A stretch of 64,000 nucleotides of DNA from Pedosphaera sp. (GCA_002690655.1 NZFL01000017.1:195561-259560), one strand, 5' to 3'. Positions 45,898 to 56,331 are shown, numbered from the stretch's first letter. Program-made: numbers and translations. The notes: a model not told the origin generated them from the sequence alone.

Positions 45898-47370
45898 ATG
45901 CCATTATCACCAAAAGCAAAACAGAACGAACTACTGAAAGCGGCCACTCGACGTCAATTTTTCAGTCGCTGCGGATTGGGAGTGGGATCCATGGCATTAG
46001 CCTCCCTGGCAAAACAAGATGCTCTGCGAGCTTCGATTTCAGAGGATGCAACGGATAATCCCATTGCAGCGAAGCAACCTCATTTCCTGCCCAAAGCCAA
46101 AAACATTATCTACCTTTTCATGGCGGGCGGCCCATCGCAATTGGAGCTTTTCGATTACAAACCCACTCTGCAACAGTACAACGGCAAGGTCATTCCTGAA
46201 TCCTATCTGGAAGGCAAACGATTTGCCTTCATGAACAGCTCGTTCAAAAATCGTTCCACTCTTCTGGGTACCCGTCGTGAATTCAAACAACACGGTCAGT
46301 CTGGCATGTGGGTTTCAGAGCTTTTGCCCCACACTGCAGGCATTGTGGATGAATGCACTTTCCTGCGCACCTGCAAAACCAATCTTTTCAACCACGCACC
46401 GGCCAAATTATTCATGAATACGGGATCAGGGCAGTTTGGAAGACCCAGCATGGGAGCTTGGACAACTTATGGACTGGGCAGCGCCTGTGAAGATTTACCC
46501 GGATTTGTAGTATTGCAGAGCGGACCGCGTGGTCCACGCGGTGGCGCAGTCAATTGGGGGAGTGGTTTCCTTCCCACCGTGCACCAAGGTGTACCGTTAC
46601 GTGGTCAGGGAGAACCCATACTCAATTTAACCACGCCAGACGGGATAACTGACAAAGCTCAGAAATCGGTGATTGATGCTGTCAAATCAATGAATCTCAA
46701 AAGGCTGATTGAGACCGGTGACCCGGAAATTTCCACTCGGATATCAGCATATGAGATGGCATACAAGATGCAATCAAGTGCCCCCGACTTGATTGATCTA
46801 TCCAATGAATCTCAGGAAACAATGGATATGTATGGCGTCGAATCCAATGGATCGAATTTCGGCAGGAACTGCCTGCTCGCTCGCAGACTGGTCGAAAAAG
46901 GAGTCCGTTTCATTCAACTTTACCATACCAATTGGGATAGCCACGGTGGCCCCGGGGAAAACCTGCAAGGAGATTTTGAAAAGGTCTGTCGTGAAATCGA
47001 TCAGCCCTGCGCCGCTCTGATCAAAGATTTGAAACGTCGTGGGCTTTTAGATGACACTCTGGTGATTTGGGGGGGAGAGTTTGGCCGCACACCTATGGGA
47101 GAAAACCGCAGTTCAACCGGACGGAATCATCACATCGACGCATTCACCATGTGGTTTGCGGGAGGTGGAACCAAACCGGGCAATATCGTAGGTGAAACCG
47201 ACGAGCTAGGGTTTGATGCCGTTTTGGACCCAGCCCATACTCACGATATCCACGCGACCATTCTCCACTTGATGGGGATGGATCATGAAAAACTTACCTT
47301 TCGTTTTCAAGGTCGTGATTTTCGTTTGACCGATATCCATGGTGACCTTATCGATAAAATGTATGTGTAG
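45898..47370 (+). CDS. DUF1501 protein, cassette 2
   Basis: This 490-aa protein starts 2 bp after the PSCyt1 stop, so translation is probably coupled. The N-terminus has a twin-Arg-like TRRQFFSRCGLG. The family features are KNIIYLFMAGGPSQLELFDY, NHAPAKLF, VIWGGEFGRTPMGE, GRNHH and a C-terminal FRFQGRDFRLTDIHG. It is the paralogue of the protein at 8994. Confidence 0.9.
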   Translation: MPLSPKAKQNELLKAATRRQFFSRCGLGVGSMALASLAKQDALRASISEDATDNPIAAKQPHFLPKAKNIIYLFMAGGPSQLELFDYKPTLQQYNGKVIPESYLEGKRFAFMNSSFKNRSTLLGTRREFKQHGQSGMWVSELLPHTAGIVDECTFLRTCKTNLFNHAPAKLFMNTGSGQFGRPSMGAWTTYGLGSACEDLPGFVVLQSGPRGPRGGAVNWGSGFLPTVHQGVPLRGQGEPILNLTTPDGITDKAQKSVIDAVKSMNLKRLIETGDPEISTRISAYEMAYKMQSSAPDLIDLSNESQETMDMYGVESNGSNFGRNCLLARRLVEKGVRFIQLYHTNWDSHGGPGENLQGDFEKVCREIDQPCAALIKDLKRRGLLDDTLVIWGGEFGRTPMGENRSSTGRNHHIDAFTMWFAGGGTKPGNIVGETDELGFDAVLDPAHTHDIHATILHLMGMDHEKLTFRFQGRDFRLTDIHGDLIDKMYV

Positions 47371-47393
47371 AAAACTTTGAATCCAATGGAAGC

Positions 47394-47696
47394 ATGAAAC
47401 AATTGGTGCAGACCAGATCAGACAAGAAGCGCCGTTGGTTTGGCCTGCTTTATCTTTTGATCGCAGGCATCATGCTGCTCTGGGGAACAACCTGGCTGGA
47501 ATCATACCTGTCTCAATCCAACTGGAGATTTTTAACATACTGGTTTGTTTGTTTTGTGACGACATTGATGGCCATACTTGTCGCTTTACTTGATATTTGG
47601 ATCATCCGCACCCGTGCAGGTCAGCAACGCCGAAAAGCGGTGTGCCAGACATTCAATAAAAAGTCTGAAGACAAAGAAGAAATCAAATCACATTGA
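47394..47696 (+). CDS. Small membrane protein after cassette 2
   Basis: This 100-aa protein has two transmembrane helices (about 18-36 and 48-70), a basic N-terminus and a charged cytoplasmic tail. It starts 23 bp after the DUF1501 gene, so it is probably in the same transcript. No family is recognised. Confidence 0.55.
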   Translation: MKQLVQTRSDKKRRWFGLLYLLIAGIMLLWGTTWLESYLSQSNWRFLTYWFVCFVTTLMAILVALLDIWIIRTRAGQQRRKAVCQTFNKKSEDKEEIKSH

Positions 47697-47723
47697 ACCA
47701 ATGGTTCGAATCATTCGGAATAA

Positions 47724-48368
47724 TTACCCATCAATTTCGGTATCCCATTTAGGATAAACTGAGGGATCAAGTTCTCCACGACGGATCATTTCCTGCAGAT
47801 CACGGATGATGGTTCGTCTTGCTACTCGATATTCGCGCGCAAGAGCTGAAATGTTCGGTCGCTGTTTGGAATCCTCTAATCGCAAACGAATCTGGTGTTG
47901 ACGACTCAATCTGTCTGTGGACCTGCTTAGAAGGGTCTCGATATCAGATCGTTTGGAACGTTCGAGTGATTCAAACTGTTTGATCACTTCTTTCTCTCCG
48001 CACTCACTCACCGCAGTCTGAATGGTGTTCTTCAACACATGGATATCCACTGGTTTGGGCAGACAATAATGGGCTCGACGAGGCCCCTGAAGTGCCTCGA
48101 TCTGTTGTTGAACTTCAAGGGCACCGGAAACGACAACAATGGGCACGTGAGGCATCAGTTGTTTGAAATCAGGCAAGAAATCTAACCCCAATTCTTCATT
48201 CTCCAGGACATGATCCAATACAATCACTTCAGGCACAAAATTGGATGCATATTTGATTGCCTCAGTACCGGAACGAGCCCGTTTCAGTTCAAATTGCCCC
48301 AAGCATTCTTCGTAAATTTCATATTGTAGGTCTTCATCTTCGATGATCATGACCCTGATCTTGTCCAT
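47724..48368 (-). CDS. Orphan response regulator with C-terminal HTH
   Basis: This 214-aa protein starts at the ATG at 48368 (DKIRVMIIEDED); the frame extends to a GTG at 48428. The receiver domain covers about residues 1-125, with the acidic pair (IIEDED), the phospho-acceptor Asp (VIVLDHVL) and the conserved Lys (LPKPVD). After a linker, about 155-205 carry a helix-turn-helix (NISALAREYRVARRTIIRDLQEM). No kinase gene is adjacent; the kinase at 35.5 kb has no receiver of its own and might be a partner. The HTH does not look like OmpR or NarL types. Confidence 0.8.
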   Translation of the reverse strand: MDKIRVMIIEDEDLQYEIYEECLGQFELKRARSGTEAIKYASNFVPEVIVLDHVLENEELGLDFLPDFKQLMPHVPIVVVSGALEVQQQIEALQGPRRAHYCLPKPVDIHVLKNTIQTAVSECGEKEVIKQFESLERSKRSDIETLLSRSTDRLSRQHQIRLRLEDSKQRPNISALAREYRVARRTIIRDLQEMIRRGELDPSVYPKWDTEIDG

Positions 48369-48621
48369 AAGGAGAGGATGCTGCATTGCAGCTAACTTCG
48401 CAAGTCTGTTTGGCCTCACGACGAACACCTCCAGTCAGTGCACTGACTGGGTCCTGGAGCCCTTGCCTCTTTTTGAAAGTGGAACTGAAGCAAAATACGA
48501 AATCGACGGCGGTTTCCAAATGCACCAAGGCATGTATTGAGACAGAGAAGATAAAACTTAAGGACTTTAATTTGAGAAGTTATCTTAAGGAGTCAACTAA
48601 TCACTATAAATTGCGACGTTT

Positions 48622-49557
48622 TTAGAAGCTTATTTTCAGTAATCGAGATGCGTTACGGTGGAAAATTTTGGAACGGATTTCCTTATCTGCAGAAAGTTCC
48701 ATGACTGTCTTGATTGTCTCTGAGCCTTGGCATCCCGGGCCTCTGCCAAGAATGTCATTGCAGTCGCTTCCATAGAGGAGTTTATCCTGATGCCGCCCCA
48801 GAAAGCCTCGAGTATGGTCTTCGTCGCGCTTGAGTGAATTCAATCCAGAGCCGGCCGATAGATCCCCAAACATATTCGGATAATCGGATAGAAGACGATC
48901 CGTGATTCCACCTGTTAGCACCGGCCCGGTTGGATACATCACCTTTTGATCATGCTTGCGGTCAATATTTCCCCACCAGGTTTGGGCATGTCCTATGAAA
49001 TTTGTATTGGGAAACTTCTCAAGAACTTTATGGAATCTGTGGAGACTTGTGTTGTATGCATTATGTTGAAAATGAATCAGGACGGGCACTTGATAATCAC
49101 CAGCTAATTCTGCCACCATTTCAAGAGGCCGTGAATCACATTCCAATTCGAATTTCTGCTCACCAATACCGACTGCGCCCAACTTTAAGTACTTTTCAAT
49201 GGTTTCACGGCCCATGGGTAAATCGGGCACTTCATTCGCAAAAAACACGAAATCATCCGGATAAAGTTGAGTCATGCGATAAACGGTCTCATTCCCTCCG
49301 CATTTGGCCGCAAGTCCGTAGTATTTTCCTGCAGGCAATAGAACTGTTCGATGAACACCCATCGCCTTCTGATGAGTTCGCAATTGCAATTCACTACGCC
49401 CAGAGTAGTTGGTATGCTGATGCAGATCAATAATAGGAGATCCTGCATGCGATTCCCCTGACTGAGCCATGGAAGATAAAGGCTTGCTCAAGGAAACTGC
49501 TAATGCACAACCCGTAGTTTTGATAAAATCCCGTTTGGTCACAGGCGTGTTCATCAT
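48622..49557 (-). CDS. Exported amidohydrolase-2-type metal hydrolase
   Basis: This 311-aa protein begins with a Tat-like signal (TKRDFIKTTG) and then a TIM-barrel amidohydrolase. The pattern DLHQHTNYSG is the first metal-binding strand, with LIHFQHN, FIGHAQ and GSDCND (last Asp) also visible. The family covers decarboxylases, lactonases and hydrolases of cyclic acids. The substrate cannot be inferred. The gene is 36 bp after the ppk stop on the same strand. Confidence 0.75.
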   Translation of the reverse strand: MMNTPVTKRDFIKTTGCALAVSLSKPLSSMAQSGESHAGSPIIDLHQHTNYSGRSELQLRTHQKAMGVHRTVLLPAGKYYGLAAKCGGNETVYRMTQLYPDDFVFFANEVPDLPMGRETIEKYLKLGAVGIGEQKFELECDSRPLEMVAELAGDYQVPVLIHFQHNAYNTSLHRFHKVLEKFPNTNFIGHAQTWWGNIDRKHDQKVMYPTGPVLTGGITDRLLSDYPNMFGDLSAGSGLNSLKRDEDHTRGFLGRHQDKLLYGSDCNDILGRGPGCQGSETIKTVMELSADKEIRSKIFHRNASRLLKISF

Positions 49558-49593
49558 TCGTAATCATTAAGCAAAATTGAAGTCCGAATCAAT

Positions 49594-51738
49594 CTAAGGT
49601 TTCTTCTTCACCGTCATAGTGGAATACCTTCCTCTTTGCTTGCTACGTTTGCTAAAACGGTCACGATTGGATCGCTGAGAGAGTCCCATGAAAGACGCCT
49701 GACTACGTATTAACTTGGACTTTTTTTCGGGCAGGGCTCGAACATAACTGCCATCCGATCGCATGTTCCGGGCTTTGACGTTGTCCTCCAAGCTCAATTC
49801 AAGCACCTCATTAATCAGGCGATCACGTATATTGCCGTCCTCGACGGGAAAGACCGTTTCAATGCGCTTGAAGAAATTACGCGGCATCCAGTCGGCACTA
49901 CCCAGATAAACCTCCGGCCGACATCCATTTTCGAAATAAAAAATCCGACTATGCTCCAGAAAGCGATCCAGAATACTGATCACTCGGATATTTTTACTTA
50001 CTCCTTTGAGGCCTGGACGCAGGCAACAGATACCACGAATGATCAGATCAATTTGCACCCCAGCTCTCGAGGCATCATACAAAGCCGAGATGATGTCGCA
50101 ATCTACGAGTGCATTCATTTTGGCGACAATTCGAGCGGGTAAACCATTTTTGGCATTCTCTGTCTCGCGTCGAATTTTGCTCATCATGCCCTCATGGAGA
50201 TTAAAAGGTGCCACGAGCAGTTTTTCTGTTCCCTGAAACTGACAGACACCAGTCAAGAGGTTAAAAACATCACCAACGTCACGTCCAAGTTCAGGGCGTG
50301 CAGAGAGGAGACCAATATCAGTATAAAGCTTTGCAGTGCTCGGATTATAATTCCCTGTGGCCAGATGCACATAACGTCGAATGCCATCCTCATCCTTTCG
50401 CACCACCATGCACATTTTGCAATGGATCTTGTATCCAGCCAAACCATAGAGAACATGCACCCCAGCTTTCTCCAGTCTGCGAGCAGCCTTGATGTTGTTG
50501 TCTTCATCGAAGCGAGCCTTTAACTCCAACACAACCGTCACCTGTTTGTCATTGCGGACTGCGTTCATAAGCGCTTTGAAGATCCTTTGATCTGATCCAG
50601 CACGATACATGGTTTGCTTGATGGCCAACACTTTGGGATCGCTGGCAGCCTGCTCGATAAAATTCACCACGCTGTTGAAACTCTCATAAGGATGGTGAAG
50701 CATGACGTCCTTTTCGCGAATAGTTTCAAATAGTAATTTTCCCTGCAGAAAAGGATAGGCCGTTGGAGCTATAAAGGCCTTGTCTCGTAATTCGGGGGAA
50801 TGATTCCCCTCATAAACCTGCATGAGCTGAATTGGATTGAGAGGACCATCGATGATATAGAGGTCATCCTGAGTCAGCTGAAGTTCTTTGAGAAGTTGAT
50901 TCCGGACCTGGGGAGGGCAGCCCTTGGTTACTTCCAAACGGACAGCGTCACCTTTACGACGGTTGTCTAGTTCCTCTTCCATCGCCTTCAGCGTATCCGA
51001 AATACTTTCTTCATCGAGGTAAAGCTCACTGTTCCGAGTCACCCTGAACATCCAATGCCCAACGATACGATTTCCTGGGAACAGCCTCTCTAAATGCCGA
51101 TAAATAATTTCACCAAGAAATAAAAAATCACGATGGGTTTTGGTGGCTTTGAATGGAACAAGTCGCGGCAAATTGCGAGGCACCTGCACAACCGCCAAAC
51201 GCTTTTCTTTCCTCCCCTTGAGATCAATTTCAACTTCTACGATGATGTTGAGAGATTTGTTCAACAACAAAGGAAATGGGTGGGAGGGATCAAAACTTAG
51301 AGGTGTGAGAACAGGGTGTACCTCCTCGTCATAATATTGGTCAGCACGTTTCAGCTGCCTTTCGCTGAGTGATTCGCACTTGTGAAGCATGATTCCAGCT
51401 TCATCCAACTGCGGTAGAATTTCCTCGCGCCAGACCAAGTATTGTTCATCAATCATCCGTCGGGCGCGACGTGTTACGGCTTGAAATGTCTCTGTCGCCG
51501 TCCTACCGTCAGCCCCCCTTTCAACAACATCACTTTCAATCTGCTGCTTGAGCCCGGCAACTCTGACTTCAAAAAACTCATCCAAATTGTTACTGACAAT
51601 GCAGAAAAACTTGAGTCTCTCCAAAAGCGGATTGGACGCATCTTTGGCTTCTTCAAGCACCCGGTGATTGAATTCAAGCCAGCCTAATTCTCGATTGATG
51701 TAGTGTGAGACTTCCATGATCCGAGGGTATCTTTTCAT
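49594..51738 (-). CDS. ppk: Polyphosphate kinase
   Basis: This 714-aa protein has the usual length. The start chosen (51738) has AAGGA just upstream; 51717 is an alternative closer to the conserved INRELGWLEFNHRVLEEA. Ppk1 makes long-chain polyphosphate from ATP. Features are FFEVRVAGLKQQ in the N domain, LKARFDEDNN, the autophosphorylated His in GYKIHCKMCMVV and the second His in RFLEHSRIFYF. The protein ends in a Lys/Arg-rich tail. It links phosphate metabolism to the phosphonate genes in the same region, though they are not adjacent. Confidence 0.97.
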   Translation of the reverse strand: MKRYPRIMEVSHYINRELGWLEFNHRVLEEAKDASNPLLERLKFFCIVSNNLDEFFEVRVAGLKQQIESDVVERGADGRTATETFQAVTRRARRMIDEQYLVWREEILPQLDEAGIMLHKCESLSERQLKRADQYYDEEVHPVLTPLSFDPSHPFPLLLNKSLNIIVEVEIDLKGRKEKRLAVVQVPRNLPRLVPFKATKTHRDFLFLGEIIYRHLERLFPGNRIVGHWMFRVTRNSELYLDEESISDTLKAMEEELDNRRKGDAVRLEVTKGCPPQVRNQLLKELQLTQDDLYIIDGPLNPIQLMQVYEGNHSPELRDKAFIAPTAYPFLQGKLLFETIREKDVMLHHPYESFNSVVNFIEQAASDPKVLAIKQTMYRAGSDQRIFKALMNAVRNDKQVTVVLELKARFDEDNNIKAARRLEKAGVHVLYGLAGYKIHCKMCMVVRKDEDGIRRYVHLATGNYNPSTAKLYTDIGLLSARPELGRDVGDVFNLLTGVCQFQGTEKLLVAPFNLHEGMMSKIRRETENAKNGLPARIVAKMNALVDCDIISALYDASRAGVQIDLIIRGICCLRPGLKGVSKNIRVISILDRFLEHSRIFYFENGCRPEVYLGSADWMPRNFFKRIETVFPVEDGNIRDRLINEVLELSLEDNVKARNMRSDGSYVRALPEKKSKLIRSQASFMGLSQRSNRDRFSKRSKQRGRYSTMTVKKKP

Positions 51739-51845
51739 GAATCCTTGAGAGAATGAAGGAAAATCACTTATTGTAAGTAAAAACAGGTAAAGAATCATAT
51801 CCTGTTTTCCTTTGCCTTGAGCTTGCGATCATGAATACTGCCTGA

Positions 51846-52745
51846 ATGAGATTTGCCTATTTGATGTGTTTTATTTCGATCTGGGCCTCAGCTGAGGACA
51901 TAAGAGTGGTTGTCTGGGATGAGCAACAACCACGACAGAAAAAAGCTTATGAAAATTTCCTGGGAAACGAAATTTCCAAGCATTTGAAAGACAAGCCTGG
52001 AATTTCAGTAAGATCAGTCAAACTGGATGACCCTGGCAAAGGCATGGGCCAGGACGTGATTAACGAATGCGATGTTCTCATTTGGTGGGGACATGTAAGA
52101 CACCATGAAATAACACCCGAAGATTGCGCCCCCATCATTCAAAGAATTGTCGGGGGTAAAATGGCTTTTATCCCTCTCCATTCAGCACATTGGTCTACCC
52201 CTTTCATGGAAGCAATGAATCAGCGTACGCGCATCGACGCAGCCAAACGCTACCCCAGAAACTCGGATTCCCCCAAGGTAGTCTTTGATTTCGTTCCACC
52301 AACAGGTCGTATTTCACCAGCCGCAAATTCGATTGTCACACCTGCTTATCTAGCTATGAAGCGCCATAGGGTTGCTACCACTGTGCGGGTCGATCTACCA
52401 AACTGCTGTTTTCCTGCATGGCGTAATGACGGAAAACCAAGCTCTATCGAGACCATGCTCCCTGCCCACCCCATAGCCAAAGGATTGCCCAACCACTGGT
52501 CGATTGCCTCATCCGAAATGTATGCCGAGCCATTTCATGTACCCGAGCCTGATGAGGTGATTTTTAAAGAAACATTTTCAGAAGGCGAATGGTTCCGCAG
52601 TGGAATGGTATGGAATCTGGGCCTCGGCAAGGTGTTTTACTTTCGTCCAGGCCACGAAACCTATCCCGTATTCAAGGAAAAACTTCCTCTCATGGTTCTC
52701 GAAAATGCTGTTCGATGGCTCGCAGCAGAATTAAAGAACGATTAA
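51846..52745 (+). CDS. ThuA-like trehalose-utilisation family protein, exported
   Basis: This 299-aa protein has a short signal peptide (ending SAE) and a class I glutamine amidotransferase-like fold of the ThuA family: VVVWDEQQPRQKKAY, DVLIWWGH, FIPLHSAHW and GKVFYFRPGHETYP, with a C-terminal AVRWL. ThuA-like proteins are common in Verrucomicrobiota and are linked to sugar metabolism; the catalytic Cys of amidotransferases is absent. It is divergent from ppk. Confidence 0.85.
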   Translation: MRFAYLMCFISIWASAEDIRVVVWDEQQPRQKKAYENFLGNEISKHLKDKPGISVRSVKLDDPGKGMGQDVINECDVLIWWGHVRHHEITPEDCAPIIQRIVGGKMAFIPLHSAHWSTPFMEAMNQRTRIDAAKRYPRNSDSPKVVFDFVPPTGRISPAANSIVTPAYLAMKRHRVATTVRVDLPNCCFPAWRNDGKPSSIETMLPAHPIAKGLPNHWSIASSEMYAEPFHVPEPDEVIFKETFSEGEWFRSGMVWNLGLGKVFYFRPGHETYPVFKEKLPLMVLENAVRWLAAELKND

Positions 52746-52877
52746 TTGTGCTGCAGATAATCTTTGTAAAATCAGGAAGGATAATTTTTTGAACAAAGGC
52801 ATTGGCAGACTGCCTATACTCATTAAGGTTCGTTAGATTCACCTTATGCACGACGATCCAATCATGCTGTTTAGATC

Positions 52878-54314
52878 ATGTTGACCTCTATAGTCATTCT
52901 ATTTACTAGCATGGGACTCGTTCTGGCTTGTATCCTGTTATTCAGGCTTCCCGCCTTTCTAGCTTTGATTGCAGCTGCCTGGCTGGCTGCCTTCATGACA
53001 CCCGAAGTGGCTCTGCAAGGTTACGCTGAGTCTCAAAACTTTTCTAAGGAAGCGACAGAAGTTTTCGTGACTCAATCTTCTGTCAAAAGGGTGATTTCTG
53101 AATTGGCTGAGACTTTTGGTAAAGTTGGGATTATCATCGCAATGGCTTCTATGATTGGAAAATGCCTGCTAACCAGTGGAGGTGCCGATCGTATCGTGAG
53201 ATCGACACTCAAATCCATCGGAATCGGAAATGCGCCGTGGGCATTTACTGGTAGTAGTTTCCTGCTCGGAATTCCCGTTTTTTTTGACACTTTGTTTTAT
53301 CTCATGATGCCGCTGGCCAAATCGATTGGTTTGAGAGATAAGTCCAGATATGCCCTTTTTGTCATGTCTATCATTGCAGGCGGAACAATGGCTCACTCAT
53401 TGGTCCCACCGACACCTGGACCTTTGCTGGTCGCTACCCAGCTGGAGGTCCCCATTGGCTTGATGATGATTGGGGGACTATTGATAGGCTGCATCACCTG
53501 TTGGGTAGGTCAACTCTATGCACAGTGGGCCATTCGACGCTGGCCTTTGCCTATCCGTGATTCAGGTGGAGTCACCTTGAAAGAACTGGAAAGGCAATCC
53601 AAAATTGATAATCACAATTTACCCCCTCTGTCATGGTCACTATTACCCATCCTGCTACCCGTCATCCTGATAGGCCTACAGTCGCTCACTTCCACAGTGG
53701 TATTAGATAAGAATTCCAGTCAAATAGTCCTTAGCGCCTTGCCTTGGATCAATCTGCTCGGAGAGAAAAATACCGCTCTTACAGTATCAGCCATATTGGC
53801 TATTTTTCTACTTTATCGATTCCCGGGAAGAGCGAAGGGACAAATTCGTGAATCACTTGAGGAGGCATTGAGCCAAGGAGGATTAATTTTGCTGATCACT
53901 TCCGCTGGGGGCGCTTTTGGCGGTGTGCTTCAACAGACGGGCATAGCTCAGCATATTCAGGCTTGGGCGAGCGGCTACCAATTTACTTTACTACCACTCG
54001 CATTTTCTGTCACAGCGCTGATCCGGACAGCACAGGGATCAGCAACTGTTGCCATGATCACAGCGGTCGGCATCTTCAGCGGCATGGCAACATCAGGTGA
54101 GCTAGCCTTTCATCCATTATATCTGGCTCTGGCCATTGGCTGCGGATCAAAACCTTTTCCATGGATGAATGACAGCGGCTTCTGGATCATCGGTAGAATG
54201 AGCGGTATGAAGGAAAAAGAAACGTTTCGATATTTTTCATTCATGATCTCCTTGATGGGGCTCGCCGGCTTAGCTGCCATTATGATCGCGGCCTTTCTAC
54301 TGCCGTTGAAATGA
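52878..54314 (+). CDS. GntP family gluconate/organic acid permease
   Basis: This 478-aa protein has 12 or more hydrophobic segments. Family signatures are GIPVFFDTLFYLMMPLAKS, AHSLVPPTPGPLLVA and GSATVAMITA, typical of GntP-type proton symporters for gluconate and related acids. It follows the ThuA-like gene by 132 bp on the same strand and could take up sugar acids released outside the cell. Confidence 0.9.
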   Translation: MLTSIVILFTSMGLVLACILLFRLPAFLALIAAAWLAAFMTPEVALQGYAESQNFSKEATEVFVTQSSVKRVISELAETFGKVGIIIAMASMIGKCLLTSGGADRIVRSTLKSIGIGNAPWAFTGSSFLLGIPVFFDTLFYLMMPLAKSIGLRDKSRYALFVMSIIAGGTMAHSLVPPTPGPLLVATQLEVPIGLMMIGGLLIGCITCWVGQLYAQWAIRRWPLPIRDSGGVTLKELERQSKIDNHNLPPLSWSLLPILLPVILIGLQSLTSTVVLDKNSSQIVLSALPWINLLGEKNTALTVSAILAIFLLYRFPGRAKGQIRESLEEALSQGGLILLITSAGGAFGGVLQQTGIAQHIQAWASGYQFTLLPLAFSVTALIRTAQGSATVAMITAVGIFSGMATSGELAFHPLYLALAIGCGSKPFPWMNDSGFWIIGRMSGMKEKETFRYFSFMISLMGLAGLAAIMIAAFLLPLK

Positions 54315-54342
54315 CACCTGACAGTGGACTTGTGCTTTCAGA

Positions 54343-54933
54343 TCAGGGTAATTTGATCAAATCGGCACGACGAAAAGTTATGGGAGGTGCAAGATCACCA
54401 GATCGAACCCTGCACTCCGCCTGATCGAATTCATCTTGAGTATTGAGATTCATAGCCTCAACTTCATCTTCCTTACCCCAACGCAAAACTGTAACTTTAG
54501 GGTGATGAAATAAGGAGTGAAGGGAACGGCGTCCTTCGTCTAACTCGTTTTTCACGAAAGGAAGCAAGCTGCCCGGCAAACCTAAAGGAAAGCCTCTCTT
54601 CCCGGAACCTTCCATACAAGCGATTGTTTGATCATCCTGAATGACTGCAATCAAATCCTTGATAGTCAATGCAGATACGAATGGCATGTCACAACTCAAA
54701 AATAAATGAAATGCATTCATGGAATGCATCAATCCGGTTTCTACCCCTCCCAATGGCCCATGCCCTTTTCGCAAATCTTCCTTGATGACGTTGACTTTGC
54801 AATCAAGACTTTCCACCGTCATTCGACACCAATCTGGCAAAACAACTCCCCCAAGCAGCAACTGCCGTTTGTCAACGCCCATGCGTTGGCTGGAGCCGCC
54901 TGCGAGTATGTGAATAATCATTGCTGCGTTCAT
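54343..54933 (-). CDS. MobA-like molybdenum cofactor guanylyltransferase
   Basis: This 196-aa protein starts at the ATG at 54933; the frame continues to a TTG at 54966. The nucleotide-binding motif LAGGSSQRMGVDK is clear, and LFLSCDMPFVS holds the metal-binding Asp. MobA attaches GMP to molybdopterin in the cytosol. No other Mo-cofactor genes are nearby. The last part (about 150-196) is less conserved. It is convergent with gntP. Confidence 0.8.
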   Translation of the reverse strand: MNAAMIIHILAGGSSQRMGVDKRQLLLGGVVLPDWCRMTVESLDCKVNVIKEDLRKGHGPLGGVETGLMHSMNAFHLFLSCDMPFVSALTIKDLIAVIQDDQTIACMEGSGKRGFPLGLPGSLLPFVKNELDEGRRSLHSLFHHPKVTVLRWGKEDEVEAMNLNTQDEFDQAECRVRSGDLAPPITFRRADLIKLP

Positions 54934-55185
54934 CGTAGTATTTATCGAGCTTATTTCGTTCACCAAAGTAGAGTCAATAAGGGCGCGTCGAAAAAAATAC
55001 TCAATGGAACCCAGTGTTTCTGATCAGGAGTCCCCTCTGACTAGCAGGAAATTACGCATACAAAATGCAATCATTGTTTACTGAGTAGAAATTTACCCGA
55101 CTATGGGTATGAATGACGGGGGTCTTTTTGAATCAGAATTTTGACTCTACAATTTCATTGATTTTCAAAGTCGAATCCAGCATCA

Positions 55186-56229
55186 ATGTTTTCCATGAAC
55201 CCACGAGGATATCTGATGGCATTATCGATCGTATTAGCGATCGCATCTTCAAATCTGGTCTCAGCCAATGTCTCTGTTGTCGTTGCTGACATGAAATCGA
55301 CAGCTGACAACTTTCTGAATGCATTGACCGATGAAGAACGAGCAACAGCGACTTTCAAATTTGGCGATGACCAGCGCATTGACTGGCATTTCATCCCCAA
55401 AGACAGAAAAGGTCTGGCCTTGAATCAAATAAGTGGCGAAAAGAAAACACTGGCCTACGCACTCCTATCGTCAGGATTGAGTGCCCGTGGTTTCATTCAA
55501 TCCACAACCATCATGACTTTGGAGAAAATCCTTCAAGACATGGAGGGTCCCGGACGGCGTTTCCCTCGCGATCCTGAACTTTATCATGTCAGCATTTTCG
55601 GCACCCCCTCAAGCGAAGGGACCTGGGGATGGAGCTTTGAAGGACATCACTTGTCAGCCAACTTCACTATTGTTGAAGGCTCATTCATTTCTGCTACACC
55701 TCACTTCATGGGCACCAATCCTGCGCTCGTCAAAGAGGGGCCACGTAAGGGAGTCCAGGTTCTTGGACTCGAGGAAAACATGGCGAGAGAACTAGTCAAA
55801 TCTCTGAAACCCAACCAACGTAAGAAAGCTATCATTGGGGACAAAGCTCCTTCCGAAATATTTACAGCTGCTGAAAAATCCGTTTCTCCTTTGGAAAATA
55901 AAGGGATTGCATCTACCGATCTGAATTGGAGTCAAGTAGAAGCTTTGTTGGAGATTATCGAAACCTACTTGTTTCACGTGCGCCCTGAACTGGCAGAAAT
56001 CGAATTGGAAAAAATTGAGGAAGCTGGTATCAAAAACATCAAGTTTGCATGGATGGGGAGCACTCGTGTCGCAGACCCGCACTATTACCGCATTCAAGGT
56101 CCCACATTTTTGATGGAATACGATAATATCCAAAACGGTGCCAACCACGTTCACGCTGTATGGCGTGATTTCAATAATGACTTTGGTCGTGACTTGTTAA
56201 AGCGCCACTACCAGAACAACCCGCATTGA
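55186..56229 (+). CDS. Exported DUF3500 protein
   Basis: This 347-aa protein has a signal peptide ending near VSAN. The DUF3500 pattern is clear: FLNALTDEERATATFKFGD near the start, WGWSFEGHHLSANF in the middle, PHFMGTNPALV, and NHVHAVWRDF near the end. The family is of unknown function and is common in marine bacteria; its conserved His and Glu residues suggest metal binding. Confidence 0.88.
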   Translation: MFSMNPRGYLMALSIVLAIASSNLVSANVSVVVADMKSTADNFLNALTDEERATATFKFGDDQRIDWHFIPKDRKGLALNQISGEKKTLAYALLSSGLSARGFIQSTTIMTLEKILQDMEGPGRRFPRDPELYHVSIFGTPSSEGTWGWSFEGHHLSANFTIVEGSFISATPHFMGTNPALVKEGPRKGVQVLGLEENMARELVKSLKPNQRKKAIIGDKAPSEIFTAAEKSVSPLENKGIASTDLNWSQVEALLEIIETYLFHVRPELAEIELEKIEEAGIKNIKFAWMGSTRVADPHYYRIQGPTFLMEYDNIQNGANHVHAVWRDFNNDFGRDLLKRHYQNNPH

Positions 56230-56272
56230 TGCGAAATTGAACTCAGATTCAACCAAATTCAATTAAATGTAA

Positions 56273-56306
56273 CCGCGGTGCGCTAGGAAAAGCACACCGC
56301 GGATTT
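56273..56306 (+). terminator. Possible terminator after the DUF3500 gene
   Basis: An 8-bp inverted repeat (CCGCGGTG with its complement) has a 14-nt loop and is followed by a weak T tract (TTTG). It may end the DUF3500 transcript before the next gene. Confidence 0.5.
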
Positions 56307-56331
56307 GTTTATCCATTGACACCATACCCAT

